Shown piece by piece: positions 8,553 through 17,368 of a stretch of DNA of 64,000 nucleotides. A program made the translations under genes and the position numbers. Origin of the DNA: Pseudoalteromonas luteoviolacea S2607. GTDB taxonomy: Bacteria; Pseudomonadota; Gammaproteobacteria; Enterobacterales; Alteromonadaceae. The notes under the pieces are model-generated. The model saw only the letters and a program-made list of their open reading frames with translations. It was not told where the DNA came from and did no database searches. How positions within the stretch are numbered: position 1 is the first letter of the stretch; each line of letters starts with the position of its first letter. The stretch spans positions 248,001 through 312,000 of the forward strand of contig NZ_AUXV01000073.1 of assembly GCF_001625575.1 (NCBI RefSeq). The letters run 5' to 3'.

Positions 8553-9841
8553 TAATTCATTCTCCCTATTTTGTACCAAACATTTTGCTTTTCTTGCTCG
8601 TCTCGTAACTCACTGTAACGCATTGAAGTGAAGTATAATTTTTCAGCCATATCCGGTGGGTAATGGTCTGGGAACTTCTGATTCATATAACGTGCAAAGC
8701 GTGCACGCATGAAGAATATTGGGTCTGAACAACTGAGAACTTCGTAGTTCGCTCTGGCCATGTCTTGCATCGCGTCGGCTTCTTTTTTACGTAATTCAGT
8801 AAACTCACTTAAAATCTTTTCGAAGTCATCGCCGTATTGACCGAATAGCTGATCAAGGACGAAAGAGTCTTCGAGTGCCATGTTCATGCCTTGACCGAGG
8901 AAAGGCGCAGTGGCGTGTGCAGAGTCACCTATCAACAGTGCTGTATTTTTGTAATGGAAAGTTGAAGAACGGACATTGATCAAGTCGTTACTCGGTTTAA
9001 TCATAAATTGCTCAAACATATCTTGGCGGATATCTTCTGGCACCATAGGGTAGTACTGATCAAAAAACGCCTTCATCGCTGTTCTATCATCACTGTGCAA
9101 GCTTACTTGTCCTGTGTATGGCAGGCAGACTGCAAAGCTGATGCTGCCATCAGGGATCGTTGCTGCGCGTCCAGCAAATTGGCCACCCGAGTCCATACCA
9201 AAGAAGTACAGCAAATCCTTTCTTAATCCTACTTTTGAGGCATCAGGCACAACCAAGGTTTTATAACCATGTTTGAAAAATGATTGGTGGAATTCGAAAC
9301 GTCGGCAGTTAGCTTGCATCGCTTCACGTAAGCACGAGCGAGCACCATCAGCCCCAATGAGTAAATCACCTTTATGCGTAGTAAAATTACCTTCGCTGTC
9401 TTTGGTCATGAGGCTGCAGCCATCTAGGTCTACTTCTATACAGCGTTGGTCGTAGTGATAATGAACACCAGCTAGTTCAGCATATTTGTTGAGTAACACT
9501 TGAAATGCACTGCGACTCAGTGATAATGGTTTAAGCTTATCAAGAGGTGGAAGTTCGCGCGTTTTAGGTTCACCTTTAACGAAAAATGACATGCCTGACA
9601 CTTCAACACCGCACTCTTGTAATTCAGCCAGTGGAATGCCAGCAGCGACAACCGCCTCAATACCTCTCACAGTCATACTAACGCCAATTGCGCGCGAGCT
9701 GACCTGATCAATATAGTCTGCTTGGCTTAGCAAAGGGTTACCGCGTTTTTCTATAATGTGAACATCGTATCCACGTTTTGCTAAGTAAATGGCTGTTAAG
9801 CCACCGGCTAGACCGCCGCCAATGACAATTATTTTCTTCAT
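8552..9841 (-). CDS. vioC: Violacein FAD monooxygenase VioC
   Basis: VioC is the FAD-dependent monooxygenase that oxidises the second indole at C2 to form the oxindole of violacein or deoxyviolacein. The 429 residues match the VioC length. The N-terminal dinucleotide motif GGGLAG, the DGARS segment and the GDSAHATAPFLGQGMN motif are those of class A kynurenine-monooxygenase-like flavoproteins. The start follows the vioB stop by two bases and the stop overlaps the vioD ATG, so it is embedded in the operon. I see no disruption. Confidence 0.95.
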   Translation of the reverse strand: MKKIIVIGGGLAGGLTAIYLAKRGYDVHIIEKRGNPLLSQADYIDQVSSRAIGVSMTVRGIEAVVAAGIPLAELQECGVEVSGMSFFVKGEPKTRELPPLDKLKPLSLSRSAFQVLLNKYAELAGVHYHYDQRCIEVDLDGCSLMTKDSEGNFTTHKGDLLIGADGARSCLREAMQANCRRFEFHQSFFKHGYKTLVVPDASKVGLRKDLLYFFGMDSGGQFAGRAATIPDGSISFAVCLPYTGQVSLHSDDRTAMKAFFDQYYPMVPEDIRQDMFEQFMIKPSNDLINVRSSTFHYKNTALLIGDSAHATAPFLGQGMNMALEDSFVLDQLFGQYGDDFEKILSEFTELRKKEADAMQDMARANYEVLSCSDPIFFMRARFARYMNQKFPDHYPPDMAEKLYFTSMRYSELRDEQEKQNVWYKIGRMN

Positions 9842-9843
9842 AT

Positions 9844-12800
9844 TTACGCTTCCCTTGAAAGTTTGCCAGTTGCGATTTCTTGCATCTGATTTTGAAAAAA
9901 CTCTAATAACTCAATTTGTGTTTGTGGTGGCGTGGCCGAAACCATACTTTTAGCCATGCTTACCAAATCTTTGCATTGCCTTGAAATGGCCATGCATCCT
10001 TGTTCTAAATTGTCGAAGACTTCCGCTGAAATTGCCTCGGGTACAGGCGGGCCCGCGTTGCGTCCTAATTCGCCTGAGGGCAGGGTCATCAACTGTACTG
10101 ACAGTGGTCTTAAAATCCCCGTCATCAGGTCAATCGCGCCATTCATTAAGCGCGAACGACGCATGCTGCCCAAAGGTTTGATGGCAAAATGTTGCATCAT
10201 CAACTGAAACATTAATTCATGGCAGCCTTTGTAAAAGGTCATTAATTCTACCGCTTCAGGATCTGTCACGAGGTTGCAGCCCTGACGAGGCTCGAACACT
10301 GGGTTTTTCAACACTGGATAGGCAGGCTCAAACGGAATATCGCTGTGTGTCAGTGCTTTTGAAATCGAGCGCAGTCGATTGAAGTGACTTACATCAAACT
10401 GGGGTGAATCGGCAGAGACGCCTTCACCTTGCTCTGTTACAAAATTGATAGCAAAAATTGCTGTCTCTCTGTCATAGACTTCAAATTGATACCCTGGATA
10501 TTCTCTATTAATAATTTCGTTCAAGAATAAATGGTGTTCACCACCTAAATTAACTTTTTCTGTCGAGAATAAATCTGGTAACTCGCCAATTGCGACGGTG
10601 ATATCGTGATAAAAATCAGCGATGGATTTTCCTACCGTAGGAAAGAATGCCGGCCACTCAAAGCGCACAAATTTAGCAACGACATGCTCAGAAAAAGGCT
10701 CAAAAGAGAACTCGGTATCTAAGCCGAATTTGTCTTTTGCCTCTTCACCTAATACCGGTTTGCCCGGATAAAAAGGTTCTCCCAGTGCCATAAGCAAGTT
10801 ATTTACCACCAAGTAGTGGATCATTTCTTCATGGGCTATCTCTAATAGTGCTCCGCGCCAGCCGCTGTTACGGCGTCTGTCTGCACCGCCATTAACTAAC
10901 TCGAGTTGCGCTTGTTGCCACCTTCCTGCATTGACGAAGTGCTCTCCGACGCCATAATTTGGTAGCGAGTAAGCACTGTATAGATACTGAAGCATAATGG
11001 AGAGCTCAAGATCGACAGCATCACGTAGCGCATTGATTAACTGCGCTTTATTTTTAATGTTCCCCTTAGCTTTAAACTGTGGCTTTTGGGGAGGCAAAAC
11101 TTTTGGCATAGCAGATTGCTCAACATTACATAAGTATTTTAAAAAGAGTTGAGCATGTGCCTCTGGCATTTCTCGAGTGCTTGGCATGTAGTAGCTTTTG
11201 TCGCGATTGCGAGGGTCGCACATTTGCCACATTAATCTTGCATATGTTTCGCATTTACACTTGTCAGCCATACTGAATACGGCTTCCGTCATGAAGGGGT
11301 AGAACAGCTCGTAGTAGGCCATAACATGCTTATACAAAAAGTCGTAGTCAACTAGCTCTGTTGGCGTATCCATGAGCGCCCAGTCGTCTGGCAAAACGCG
11401 CACTAAGATGGCGTTGTGATACTCACCTAAGAATAACTCTGTACTGCCTGGCTTTAGGCTTTCTATGGTAATGGAACCTTTGCCTTCACAGTCTGTCTCT
11501 ATATATTGGTCACAGTTCAGAGTGCTAGAATCTTTTACATGAGAGGCCAGTTTTGCGATTGGCATCGGCTTACCCTGAAAGTAACTGCGAATTGCAACCG
11601 ATGTTGTACTTTTGTCACCCTTAATATGATTAGGGCTTTCCATGGAAAAAATATGCTGTTCAGCTTGGATGTGCCAGTCACTTTCATACCATGTATGCTC
11701 CTCAGAGCATAGTCTGAGTGACTGTTGATGAAATTGTTCATCAAACTGCTGCAATGGAATATCAATAATACCTGAATTCAGTGCATTATCTTTGTAATCT
11801 TCTAGCGCAATTGTCGCGATGATTTGCCCATTATTTGATTTGAGAAATAGATTACCCAAATCGAGTTTTTTACTCAGTCTTGGTGGCATACCTGTTTTGA
11901 CAGGGAGGCTTTCTTGGTAGCTTTCATGTGGTAAACCTACAGCAGCGTTTAAACTCAACCAGTCTTCCCCAATTGATACTGCAATGGGGGCATATTGCTC
12001 GCTGTTTTCTGGTCTTAATATCCGCCCCGTGGGCGAAGTCATCATATCTTCTTCGCGCCATAAACCAATAGTGCCATGTAAATCACAGAACACTGGCATA
12101 TTTGGTGCGACTGGAGGGGATAAATTACTCACACAATACTGCACGGTTAAACCTAATACCTTGGGGTCATCTAAAGCCGTTTGCAGTGAGGCCAGAAAGT
12201 CTGAGTCAAGTCCTAGCTGATTAAACAAAAACTCGTCGCTGTCTTTTCTTATCGAAAATTGGAACAGTCTAGCTTCACTCATTTCTTCATATAAGAAGTG
12301 AGAAATCGGCTGAGCGATGTAGCTCTTGTTCATCCATCGCACTCCGTGAGTGCAATCAATATCTGCTGACAATACATGGGTCGTATTTGCCGATGCTTTT
12401 GAATCTGTGATTGTTAGCTGACCTGCGTAAATCAGAGCAGAGTCTCGCCTTGTAGGATCACTATCTACCCATCTCGCGCGATTGAAAGACGTTCGCAAGT
12501 ATTCGTTGTAGTGCCCCCAAAGAGATAGTTTGTGACCAACTAATTTATCGTTGGTAATGTATTCTCCTGGCTTCAGCTGTACGCTAGTAACAAGCGTATT
12601 TTCCCAACTGAAATGGTTATTTCCTCGCATATTATACCCAGCTGCGAGATTAAACGGTCCAGCGCCATCAACTCGTCCTTGAGCATCAAATTTGGGCCCT
12701 ATATCTGTTAAGTATTCGTGGAAGTGTGCTGGTGGCTGTGCCACATCATAGGGCTTTCCATCTTTAATTGCTGTATTGGTTGCAATATCCAATGTATTGT

Positions 12801-12879
12801 TGATATTGCGATTTGCCGTTGGGACGTTAACCCGCGCAATCCCTTTAAAATGAACTCGGGGAAAATCGAGAATACTCAT
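9844..12879 (-). CDS. vioB: Iminophenylpyruvate dimer synthase VioB
   Basis: VioB couples two indole-3-pyruvate imine molecules made by VioA into the short-lived dimer that VioE rearranges. At 1011 residues it is of VioB/RebD size. The N-terminus MSILDFPRVHFKGIA is typical of the family. A ferritin-like (iminophenylpyruvate dimer synthase) region lies near residues 620-780, with LELSIMLQYLYSAYS and EIAHEEMIHYLVVNNLL supplying acidic and His metal ligands. It sits between vioA (53-base gap) and vioC (2-base gap). Alternatives such as the RebD chromopyrrolate synthases are excluded by the rest of the operon. Confidence 0.95.
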   Translation of the reverse strand: MSILDFPRVHFKGIARVNVPTANRNINNTLDIATNTAIKDGKPYDVAQPPAHFHEYLTDIGPKFDAQGRVDGAGPFNLAAGYNMRGNNHFSWENTLVTSVQLKPGEYITNDKLVGHKLSLWGHYNEYLRTSFNRARWVDSDPTRRDSALIYAGQLTITDSKASANTTHVLSADIDCTHGVRWMNKSYIAQPISHFLYEEMSEARLFQFSIRKDSDEFLFNQLGLDSDFLASLQTALDDPKVLGLTVQYCVSNLSPPVAPNMPVFCDLHGTIGLWREEDMMTSPTGRILRPENSEQYAPIAVSIGEDWLSLNAAVGLPHESYQESLPVKTGMPPRLSKKLDLGNLFLKSNNGQIIATIALEDYKDNALNSGIIDIPLQQFDEQFHQQSLRLCSEEHTWYESDWHIQAEQHIFSMESPNHIKGDKSTTSVAIRSYFQGKPMPIAKLASHVKDSSTLNCDQYIETDCEGKGSITIESLKPGSTELFLGEYHNAILVRVLPDDWALMDTPTELVDYDFLYKHVMAYYELFYPFMTEAVFSMADKCKCETYARLMWQMCDPRNRDKSYYMPSTREMPEAHAQLFLKYLCNVEQSAMPKVLPPQKPQFKAKGNIKNKAQLINALRDAVDLELSIMLQYLYSAYSLPNYGVGEHFVNAGRWQQAQLELVNGGADRRRNSGWRGALLEIAHEEMIHYLVVNNLLMALGEPFYPGKPVLGEEAKDKFGLDTEFSFEPFSEHVVAKFVRFEWPAFFPTVGKSIADFYHDITVAIGELPDLFSTEKVNLGGEHHLFLNEIINREYPGYQFEVYDRETAIFAINFVTEQGEGVSADSPQFDVSHFNRLRSISKALTHSDIPFEPAYPVLKNPVFEPRQGCNLVTDPEAVELMTFYKGCHELMFQLMMQHFAIKPLGSMRRSRLMNGAIDLMTGILRPLSVQLMTLPSGELGRNAGPPVPEAISAEVFDNLEQGCMAISRQCKDLVSMAKSMVSATPPQTQIELLEFFQNQMQEIATGKLSREA

Positions 12880-12932
12880 TTATTTCAAACTTCCTAGTTA
12901 CTTTTCTTTAGTCTGTACTGTGTAGATGACAA

Positions 12933-14231
12933 TTAAACGTGTGCCAGCTCTTCGCTTTGTAGCGCTTGAGCTTGCTCTGATTCTATTCGCTTCAATAATG
13001 TTCCTGCTGCGCTTTTGCCAGCCATAATGCCGCCTTCCATCCAGCCACAGTGTGGTGTATAAGCATCACTTGCAGAGATAATACGTGACTTTTTATGTAC
13101 TAATGTCATAGGGTGGTTAGGGCAACATTCTTGAGAAAATTCAACGCCGTGGGTCCAGTGTTTGTAGGTGTGGACGTGTGGGTCAGGTAATTGGCTTTCA
13201 TCGCAACGTAGTGCTTGTGCCATCAATGCTTTAACTGTGCTTAGGTAGTGAGCCTCGCCTTTTAAGGTTGTATCACGCCAAAAGTCTGCGTAATCACTGT
13301 CGGTATAAAAAAATACATACCTGTTGTCCTTAAAATACAGTTTGCGCATTGGATTATTAGTAATCACTACATGATCTGCTAGATCTAACTCTTGCCACCA
13401 AGGTGCATCATAAAATAAAAAGCCTTTGAATAGCGGGATTGAGCCATAGGTGTAGTCGCTCCAATCTTGTGGAAAGCCACAATTGAGTTTTTTCATCGCA
13501 GTAGGGGGAAAGGTAAGGATCATCTCACCATCAGAGATAGTGACCTCTTGCTTACCATCTTTGATTAATTTTAGCGCGCAACCATTGTTGTTGGTTTCTA
13601 TGCTAGCGAGCTCATGGTCAAAGTAAAACTCAACACCCTGTGCGAGTGCTTCCTCATACAACTTTTCAGTCAGTGCTGAAAAGCCTTCTTTTAAGTTAAA
13701 CCATTCGTATCCAGCATTTTCTGAAAACCCTTGTATTTCAGGGTGCTTTTCTATTATGTCAAAAGCAATATGCGGTGAAATGTTAGGCAGAGACAAAGAG
13801 TCATAGCCCAATGCATTGATCATTTCTCTTGCTTGATGTCTACCGACATAAATAGTTAAAAACTCTTCAAATGAGTCATTTGGGTGTTCATCACATAGAG
13901 GTTTCAAATTTTTTAAAATACTCTTTAAACTTTTATGCAATGCTTGTGGGCGCTTTAGTTGTGTAAAAGGGAATGTTTCGTAAGGCAAGTTTAAAGATGT
14001 GATTTGCGCCTTGACATTGTGATGAAGCTGGGATGAAAACCGGCCTGCGCCAAGGTCTACAAAGTGATCATTGACTTTAACTGCATGTGCTCGACCACCA
14101 ACTCGTTTTTTGTGCTCATAAACCTTAATTGAACTTTTTTTGCATGCTTTTGATTTTGCTAATGTAAGCGCGCAAATAATGCCTGATATTCCTGCACCTA
14201 TGATTGAGATTGTGTTTTCTCTAATCGCCAT
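12933..14231 (-). CDS. vioA: L-tryptophan oxidase VioA
   Basis: VioA is the FAD-dependent L-amino-acid oxidase that converts tryptophan to indole-3-pyruvate imine, the first step of violacein synthesis. It has 432 residues, with an N-terminal FAD motif GAGISG, then VGGRAH and LGAGRFSSQLH, as in monoamine-oxidase-fold enzymes. The C-terminal GWMEGGIMAGKSAA closes the FAD site. A purine-rich AAGGAAA precedes the ATG. It is the first gene of the operon, so the long upstream region should hold the vio promoter. No regulator gene of the LuxR type lies in this window. Confidence 0.95.
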   Translation of the reverse strand: MAIRENTISIIGAGISGIICALTLAKSKACKKSSIKVYEHKKRVGGRAHAVKVNDHFVDLGAGRFSSQLHHNVKAQITSLNLPYETFPFTQLKRPQALHKSLKSILKNLKPLCDEHPNDSFEEFLTIYVGRHQAREMINALGYDSLSLPNISPHIAFDIIEKHPEIQGFSENAGYEWFNLKEGFSALTEKLYEEALAQGVEFYFDHELASIETNNNGCALKLIKDGKQEVTISDGEMILTFPPTAMKKLNCGFPQDWSDYTYGSIPLFKGFLFYDAPWWQELDLADHVVITNNPMRKLYFKDNRYVFFYTDSDYADFWRDTTLKGEAHYLSTVKALMAQALRCDESQLPDPHVHTYKHWTHGVEFSQECCPNHPMTLVHKKSRIISASDAYTPHCGWMEGGIMAGKSAAGTLLKRIESEQAQALQSEELAHV

Positions 14232-14966
14232 GTTCCATATTTCCTTGAGTTTTCCTAAAAACTTATAGCTTTAAATGAAACTTCATTAATAATTAACATT
14301 AATTAAATATCAAATGTCACTTTTAAGCCGGTTTATTCACTGGTTCACGATGAAATTAAATTCGTATTCCCTAAAATCAATCGATTACGATAATTCAAAC
14401 CCGCGGTATGCGTTTTAATAAATGATACCACTGTTGTTCCTCATAATTAACAAAGATCAGTAAAATGTTATTAAAATAATGATATTTTCGGTCTGAAATA
14501 AATCTTTCATTGTTCTTATTATTGCAATTTGTGCATTTACTCTATTGCAAAGTTAGCCTTAATTTTATTTTCAGGGATAAATCAATGTGCAAGCTAGGTG
14601 ATAAATCGATGAAATTTTGTTTTCAATTTGGGGATAAATATGTAGGAAATGTGGAGCTGTAATTTCATTGCATTACAAGTCAGGTGATAAAGTGTACATC
14701 ACGGAAAGGGTAGTTCTTTAGGGCTATTGACTAAGACCATGAAATAACAGAATTAATGCAAAAAAACTCGACATTTTTGGAGTATTTGAGGATTTTAAAG
14801 AGAGATTTTTAAATTGAGAAAATTTCTATGTGAAAGATTGCACTTTTAACGAGAGTTTGATCTGAGTTTGTACCGGTTACCTAGAGTAGGAAAACAATAA
14901 GTAAGCCGGTATTTGTTTATTTGCAACGGAAAAAGTAAGATGAATTTTTTATAACTTCATCCTTTT
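14232..14966. promoter_or_regulatory. Long AT-rich region upstream of vioA, presumed vio promoter region
   Basis: This is 735 bases without a credible gene, between the vioA start and the MATE stop, both on the minus strand. It must carry the vio operon promoter and the 3' end of nothing else. I looked for a lux-box-type 18-20 bp palindrome and did not find one. It does contain repeated GATAAA-centred elements (listed separately) and an imperfect dyad ACCGGTTAC (from about 14872) with GTAAGCCGGT near 14905. Confidence 0.5.
14574..14692. repeat. Direct repeats G-G-(T/G)-GATAAA upstream of vioA
   Basis: Four related elements occur within 120 bases: GGGATAAATC 14574-14583, GGTGATAAATC 14597-14607, GGGGATAAATA 14630-14640 and GGTGATAAAG 14683-14692. 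The second and fourth extend to a 16-base repeat (14590-14605 and 14676-14691, 14 of 16 identical) spaced 86 bases apart. They may be binding sites for a regulator of vio; this is inference. Confidence 0.4.
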
Positions 14967-16352
14967 CTAATTCTTTTTTATTAGCCTGTTGAGTGTGAAA
15001 ATTGAAAAACTCAATGCAAAAACTCCGCCTGCGACGTCTGCAATGGGAAATGACCACCATAAAGCGTCCGAACCGTATAGATTTGGTAGAGTTACCATTA
15101 AAGGTAAAAGTAATACATAAGTGCGGGCGGCGTCCAACATAGTCGCGGGTATGGCTTTACCCATTCCTTGAAACAATCCGCTGGACATCATACAGAATCC
15201 TGCAGTGGTAAAGCCTGCAAATGCCACTAAAGCTATCTCTTTACCTAATTCGGTTACCAATGCATCACTCGTAAAAAGCGCAATTAGCCAGTGTGCGTTT
15301 AAACACAGTATAAATGTCACGATAACGCCCCATACGGTACTTATTAAGCAGGCAACCAGGTAGGCTTTTTTAACTCGCTCAAATTCTCCAGCACCATAGT
15401 TAAAGCCCGCTAAGGTTTGTAGCGCGACCATCATGCCTATAATTGGTAAAAACAAGAACATGTAACACCGAACTAAAATGCCGTGGGCGGTGATTAGTGG
15501 CTCTGAGTTTTGCGCGAATACGGTAGAAATTGAATAGACTGTTGCTGCTAAGATCACGGAAAAGCCACCGTGTGAAAGTAAAACGGGTAATCCTAGGCTT
15601 AGCATTTTGAGGTGAACTTGGACTGGGCTCAATAAACTGCGACGTTGGAATTTAACAGCGCTTTCGCCTTTTGATTGAAGCTGAATCGCAATAACTAAGG
15701 CAATACTTAAAGCACAGATAGTTGCCCAAGCAGCACCTGCAACACCCCACTCAAAGACAAAAATAAAAAGTGCATCTAACAAGATATTCAATATCGATGC
15801 TGTAGAGAGTACTTGCATCATCGCTTTTGGATTACCAGAAGCACGAAAGCCCTCAGTAATTTGATTGCAAATAAACCCAATTACCCAAAACATTACAATG
15901 GGCGTAATATAGCTAGATGCCTGAGCTTGCAAGGATTCAGGAACCGCCAACAAACTAAAGATACTGTTTAGGTTCAAGTAGGTAAGCGTGCAAAGTAACA
16001 ATGCACTCAATATGGCTAACATAAATGAAGCAGAAAATACTTCGTCTGCATCTTTTTGTCGTTTAGCACCTAGATATCTAGAAACAAGAGAAGCCATACC
16101 ACTGCCGAGCATTGTGCTGATAGCGATGAGTATCATTTGGATGGGGAAAACTGCTGATACAGCGCCCATTGCTTGTGCGCCAATCCCTTGAGAGATAAAC
16201 AGCGCATCAACAAATGTGTAGAGCCCATTAATGACCATACCTAAAATTGTTGGGATTGCTAAAAAGCAGAACTGTTTAAATATAGGTCCAGTGAGCAAAG
16301 GAGAGTCGGCTTGCTCATCTATTGTGCTCATTTCTGCTGTAGTCGTACTCAT
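14967..16352 (-). CDS. MATE family efflux transporter
   Basis: This 461-residue polytopic inner membrane protein has about 12 hydrophobic segments. It has the MATE pattern of two homologous halves, starting with FKQFCFLAIPTILGMVINGLY and AMGAVSAVFP. Family members use Na+ or H+ gradients to expel cationic or aromatic compounds. The gene lies upstream of vioA in the same direction but 735 bases away, so it is a separate transcript. Its position suggests export of violacein, an intermediate or a related indole compound, as proposed for similar genes beside other Pseudoalteromonas vio clusters; the substrate is unknown. Confidence 0.88.
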   Translation of the reverse strand: MSTTTAEMSTIDEQADSPLLTGPIFKQFCFLAIPTILGMVINGLYTFVDALFISQGIGAQAMGAVSAVFPIQMILIAISTMLGSGMASLVSRYLGAKRQKDADEVFSASFMLAILSALLLCTLTYLNLNSIFSLLAVPESLQAQASSYITPIVMFWVIGFICNQITEGFRASGNPKAMMQVLSTASILNILLDALFIFVFEWGVAGAAWATICALSIALVIAIQLQSKGESAVKFQRRSLLSPVQVHLKMLSLGLPVLLSHGGFSVILAATVYSISTVFAQNSEPLITAHGILVRCYMFLFLPIIGMMVALQTLAGFNYGAGEFERVKKAYLVACLISTVWGVIVTFILCLNAHWLIALFTSDALVTELGKEIALVAFAGFTTAGFCMMSSGLFQGMGKAIPATMLDAARTYVLLLPLMVTLPNLYGSDALWWSFPIADVAGGVFALSFSIFTLNRLIKKN

Positions 16353-16675
16353 GCTTATTCCTTGTATTCTGATATTAAAGCTGCGGATAGTTTACTGAAA
16401 AAATGTTTATAAAGGTTAATTCTATGTTTTAAATTTTTAATAATGTGTTTTTGTTGACTTAAATTTGGACCATTTGTGTATGGAAGGACGCTGTATGTCG
16501 TTTGTAAGGCCATAATTTATTTCATAAAAAAATGTGTTGTTGATGTCGCTTTTATTAACTTTTATGGATTTCTAAAGTGCACTCAATTAATTGGATATAG
16601 AGATCCAGAGGTTGAATGTAATGACCAAGGCATAAAACAAAACATAAAATTTTTAATTATTAGCTTATCAATGGT

Positions 16676-16690
16676 ATGTTATATTATATC
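16676..16690. promoter_or_regulatory. Zur-box-like palindrome before the merC-like gene
   Basis: ATGTTATATTATATC is an imperfect palindrome resembling enterobacterial Zur operators (ATGTTATAATATCAC type). It lies 23 bases before the chosen TTG start and overlaps -10-like TATATT and TATTAT sequences, so a bound repressor would block transcription. Confidence 0.45.
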
Positions 16691-16713
16691 TTTTGGGTTT
16701 GGAGAGATTTAAA

Positions 16714-17112
16714 TTGCGTGGTCAAATTCAACAGGTCGGAGACAAAGTGTCTATCGGCTTGGCAACTATGTGTGTCATTCATTGTATTGTGTTACCTATA
16801 TTGTTTGTGGCGTTGCCTTTCTTATCAGCAAGCTTTTTACAAGAAGAGGCATTTCATCAATTGCTCCTCGGTGGGGTACTTTTAACAAGTGTATTAGCTT
16901 TGGTATCGGGCTGCAAAACACACAGTAAATGGCACATTTTTACGTTTGGGATCACTGGCCTAGCAGTGCTCTCAATTGCAGCTTTCTTTGGCCATGACTT
17001 GTTTGGTGAATATGGCGAAACGATTTTAACCGTTGTAGGAAGCCTCATCGTTGCTTTTTCACATTTGAAAAATATTAAAGCATGTAAAGCTGCTAGGTGT
17101 TGTTCCTCATAA
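16714..17112 (+). CDS. MerC-domain membrane protein
   Basis: This is a small inner membrane protein (132 residues) with four hydrophobic segments. The MerC signature of paired cysteines in the first helix is present (ATMCVIHCIVLP), and more cysteines lie at the C-terminus (ACKAARCCSS). MerC proteins move mercuric or other soft metal ions; chromosomal copies outside mer operons are often linked to zinc starvation. I chose TTG 16714 because GGAGAG sits 7 bases upstream at 16701-16706; an earlier TTG at 16693 has no ribosome site. There is no merR, merT or merA nearby. The Zur-like site upstream suggests a zinc role. An intrinsic terminator follows. Confidence 0.8.
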   Translation: MRGQIQQVGDKVSIGLATMCVIHCIVLPILFVALPFLSASFLQEEAFHQLLLGGVLLTSVLALVSGCKTHSKWHIFTFGITGLAVLSIAAFFGHDLFGEYGETILTVVGSLIVAFSHLKNIKACKAARCCSS

Positions 17113-17183
17113 AGGAGGGGCAACTTAGCTAACGAACTCCTCCTCATTACGTATTTCTGCCGACTTTAATATATTAAATTTAA

Positions 17184-17213
17184 CGCCCACCTTTTGATAA
17201 GTGGGTGGTTTTT
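17184..17213 (+). terminator. Intrinsic terminator after the merC-like gene
   Basis: CGCCCAC (17184-17190) pairs with GTGGGTG (17201-17207, one G-U), followed by a T-run at 17209-17213. Confidence 0.75.
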
Positions 17214-17368
17214 CTAGTATGTACTATGCTCAGAGCATTAACTTTATGCTTTGGGAGGCAAAGTGCTACCTTTCTCTTATCCCCTTGGTTGTTTGCTTCC
17301 TTGCGTTCACTCCCTGAATGACATGCGCGTAAAAATAATAAGTCAGTCCATCACTTTAGGAGACTGAC

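Noticed and set aside
14232..14966. Lux-box type quorum-sensing operator upstream of vioA
   Set aside because: No 18-20 bp ACCTGT...ACAGGT-like palindrome was seen, and no luxI or luxR gene is in the window.
14232..16700. Mobile element or attachment site bordering the vio region
   Set aside because: I saw no transposase, integrase, tRNA or flanking long repeat on either side.
16476..16712. Plus-strand open frame ahead of the merC-like gene
   Set aside because: Low-complexity AT-rich sequence without a ribosome site; it contains the putative Zur box and promoter.
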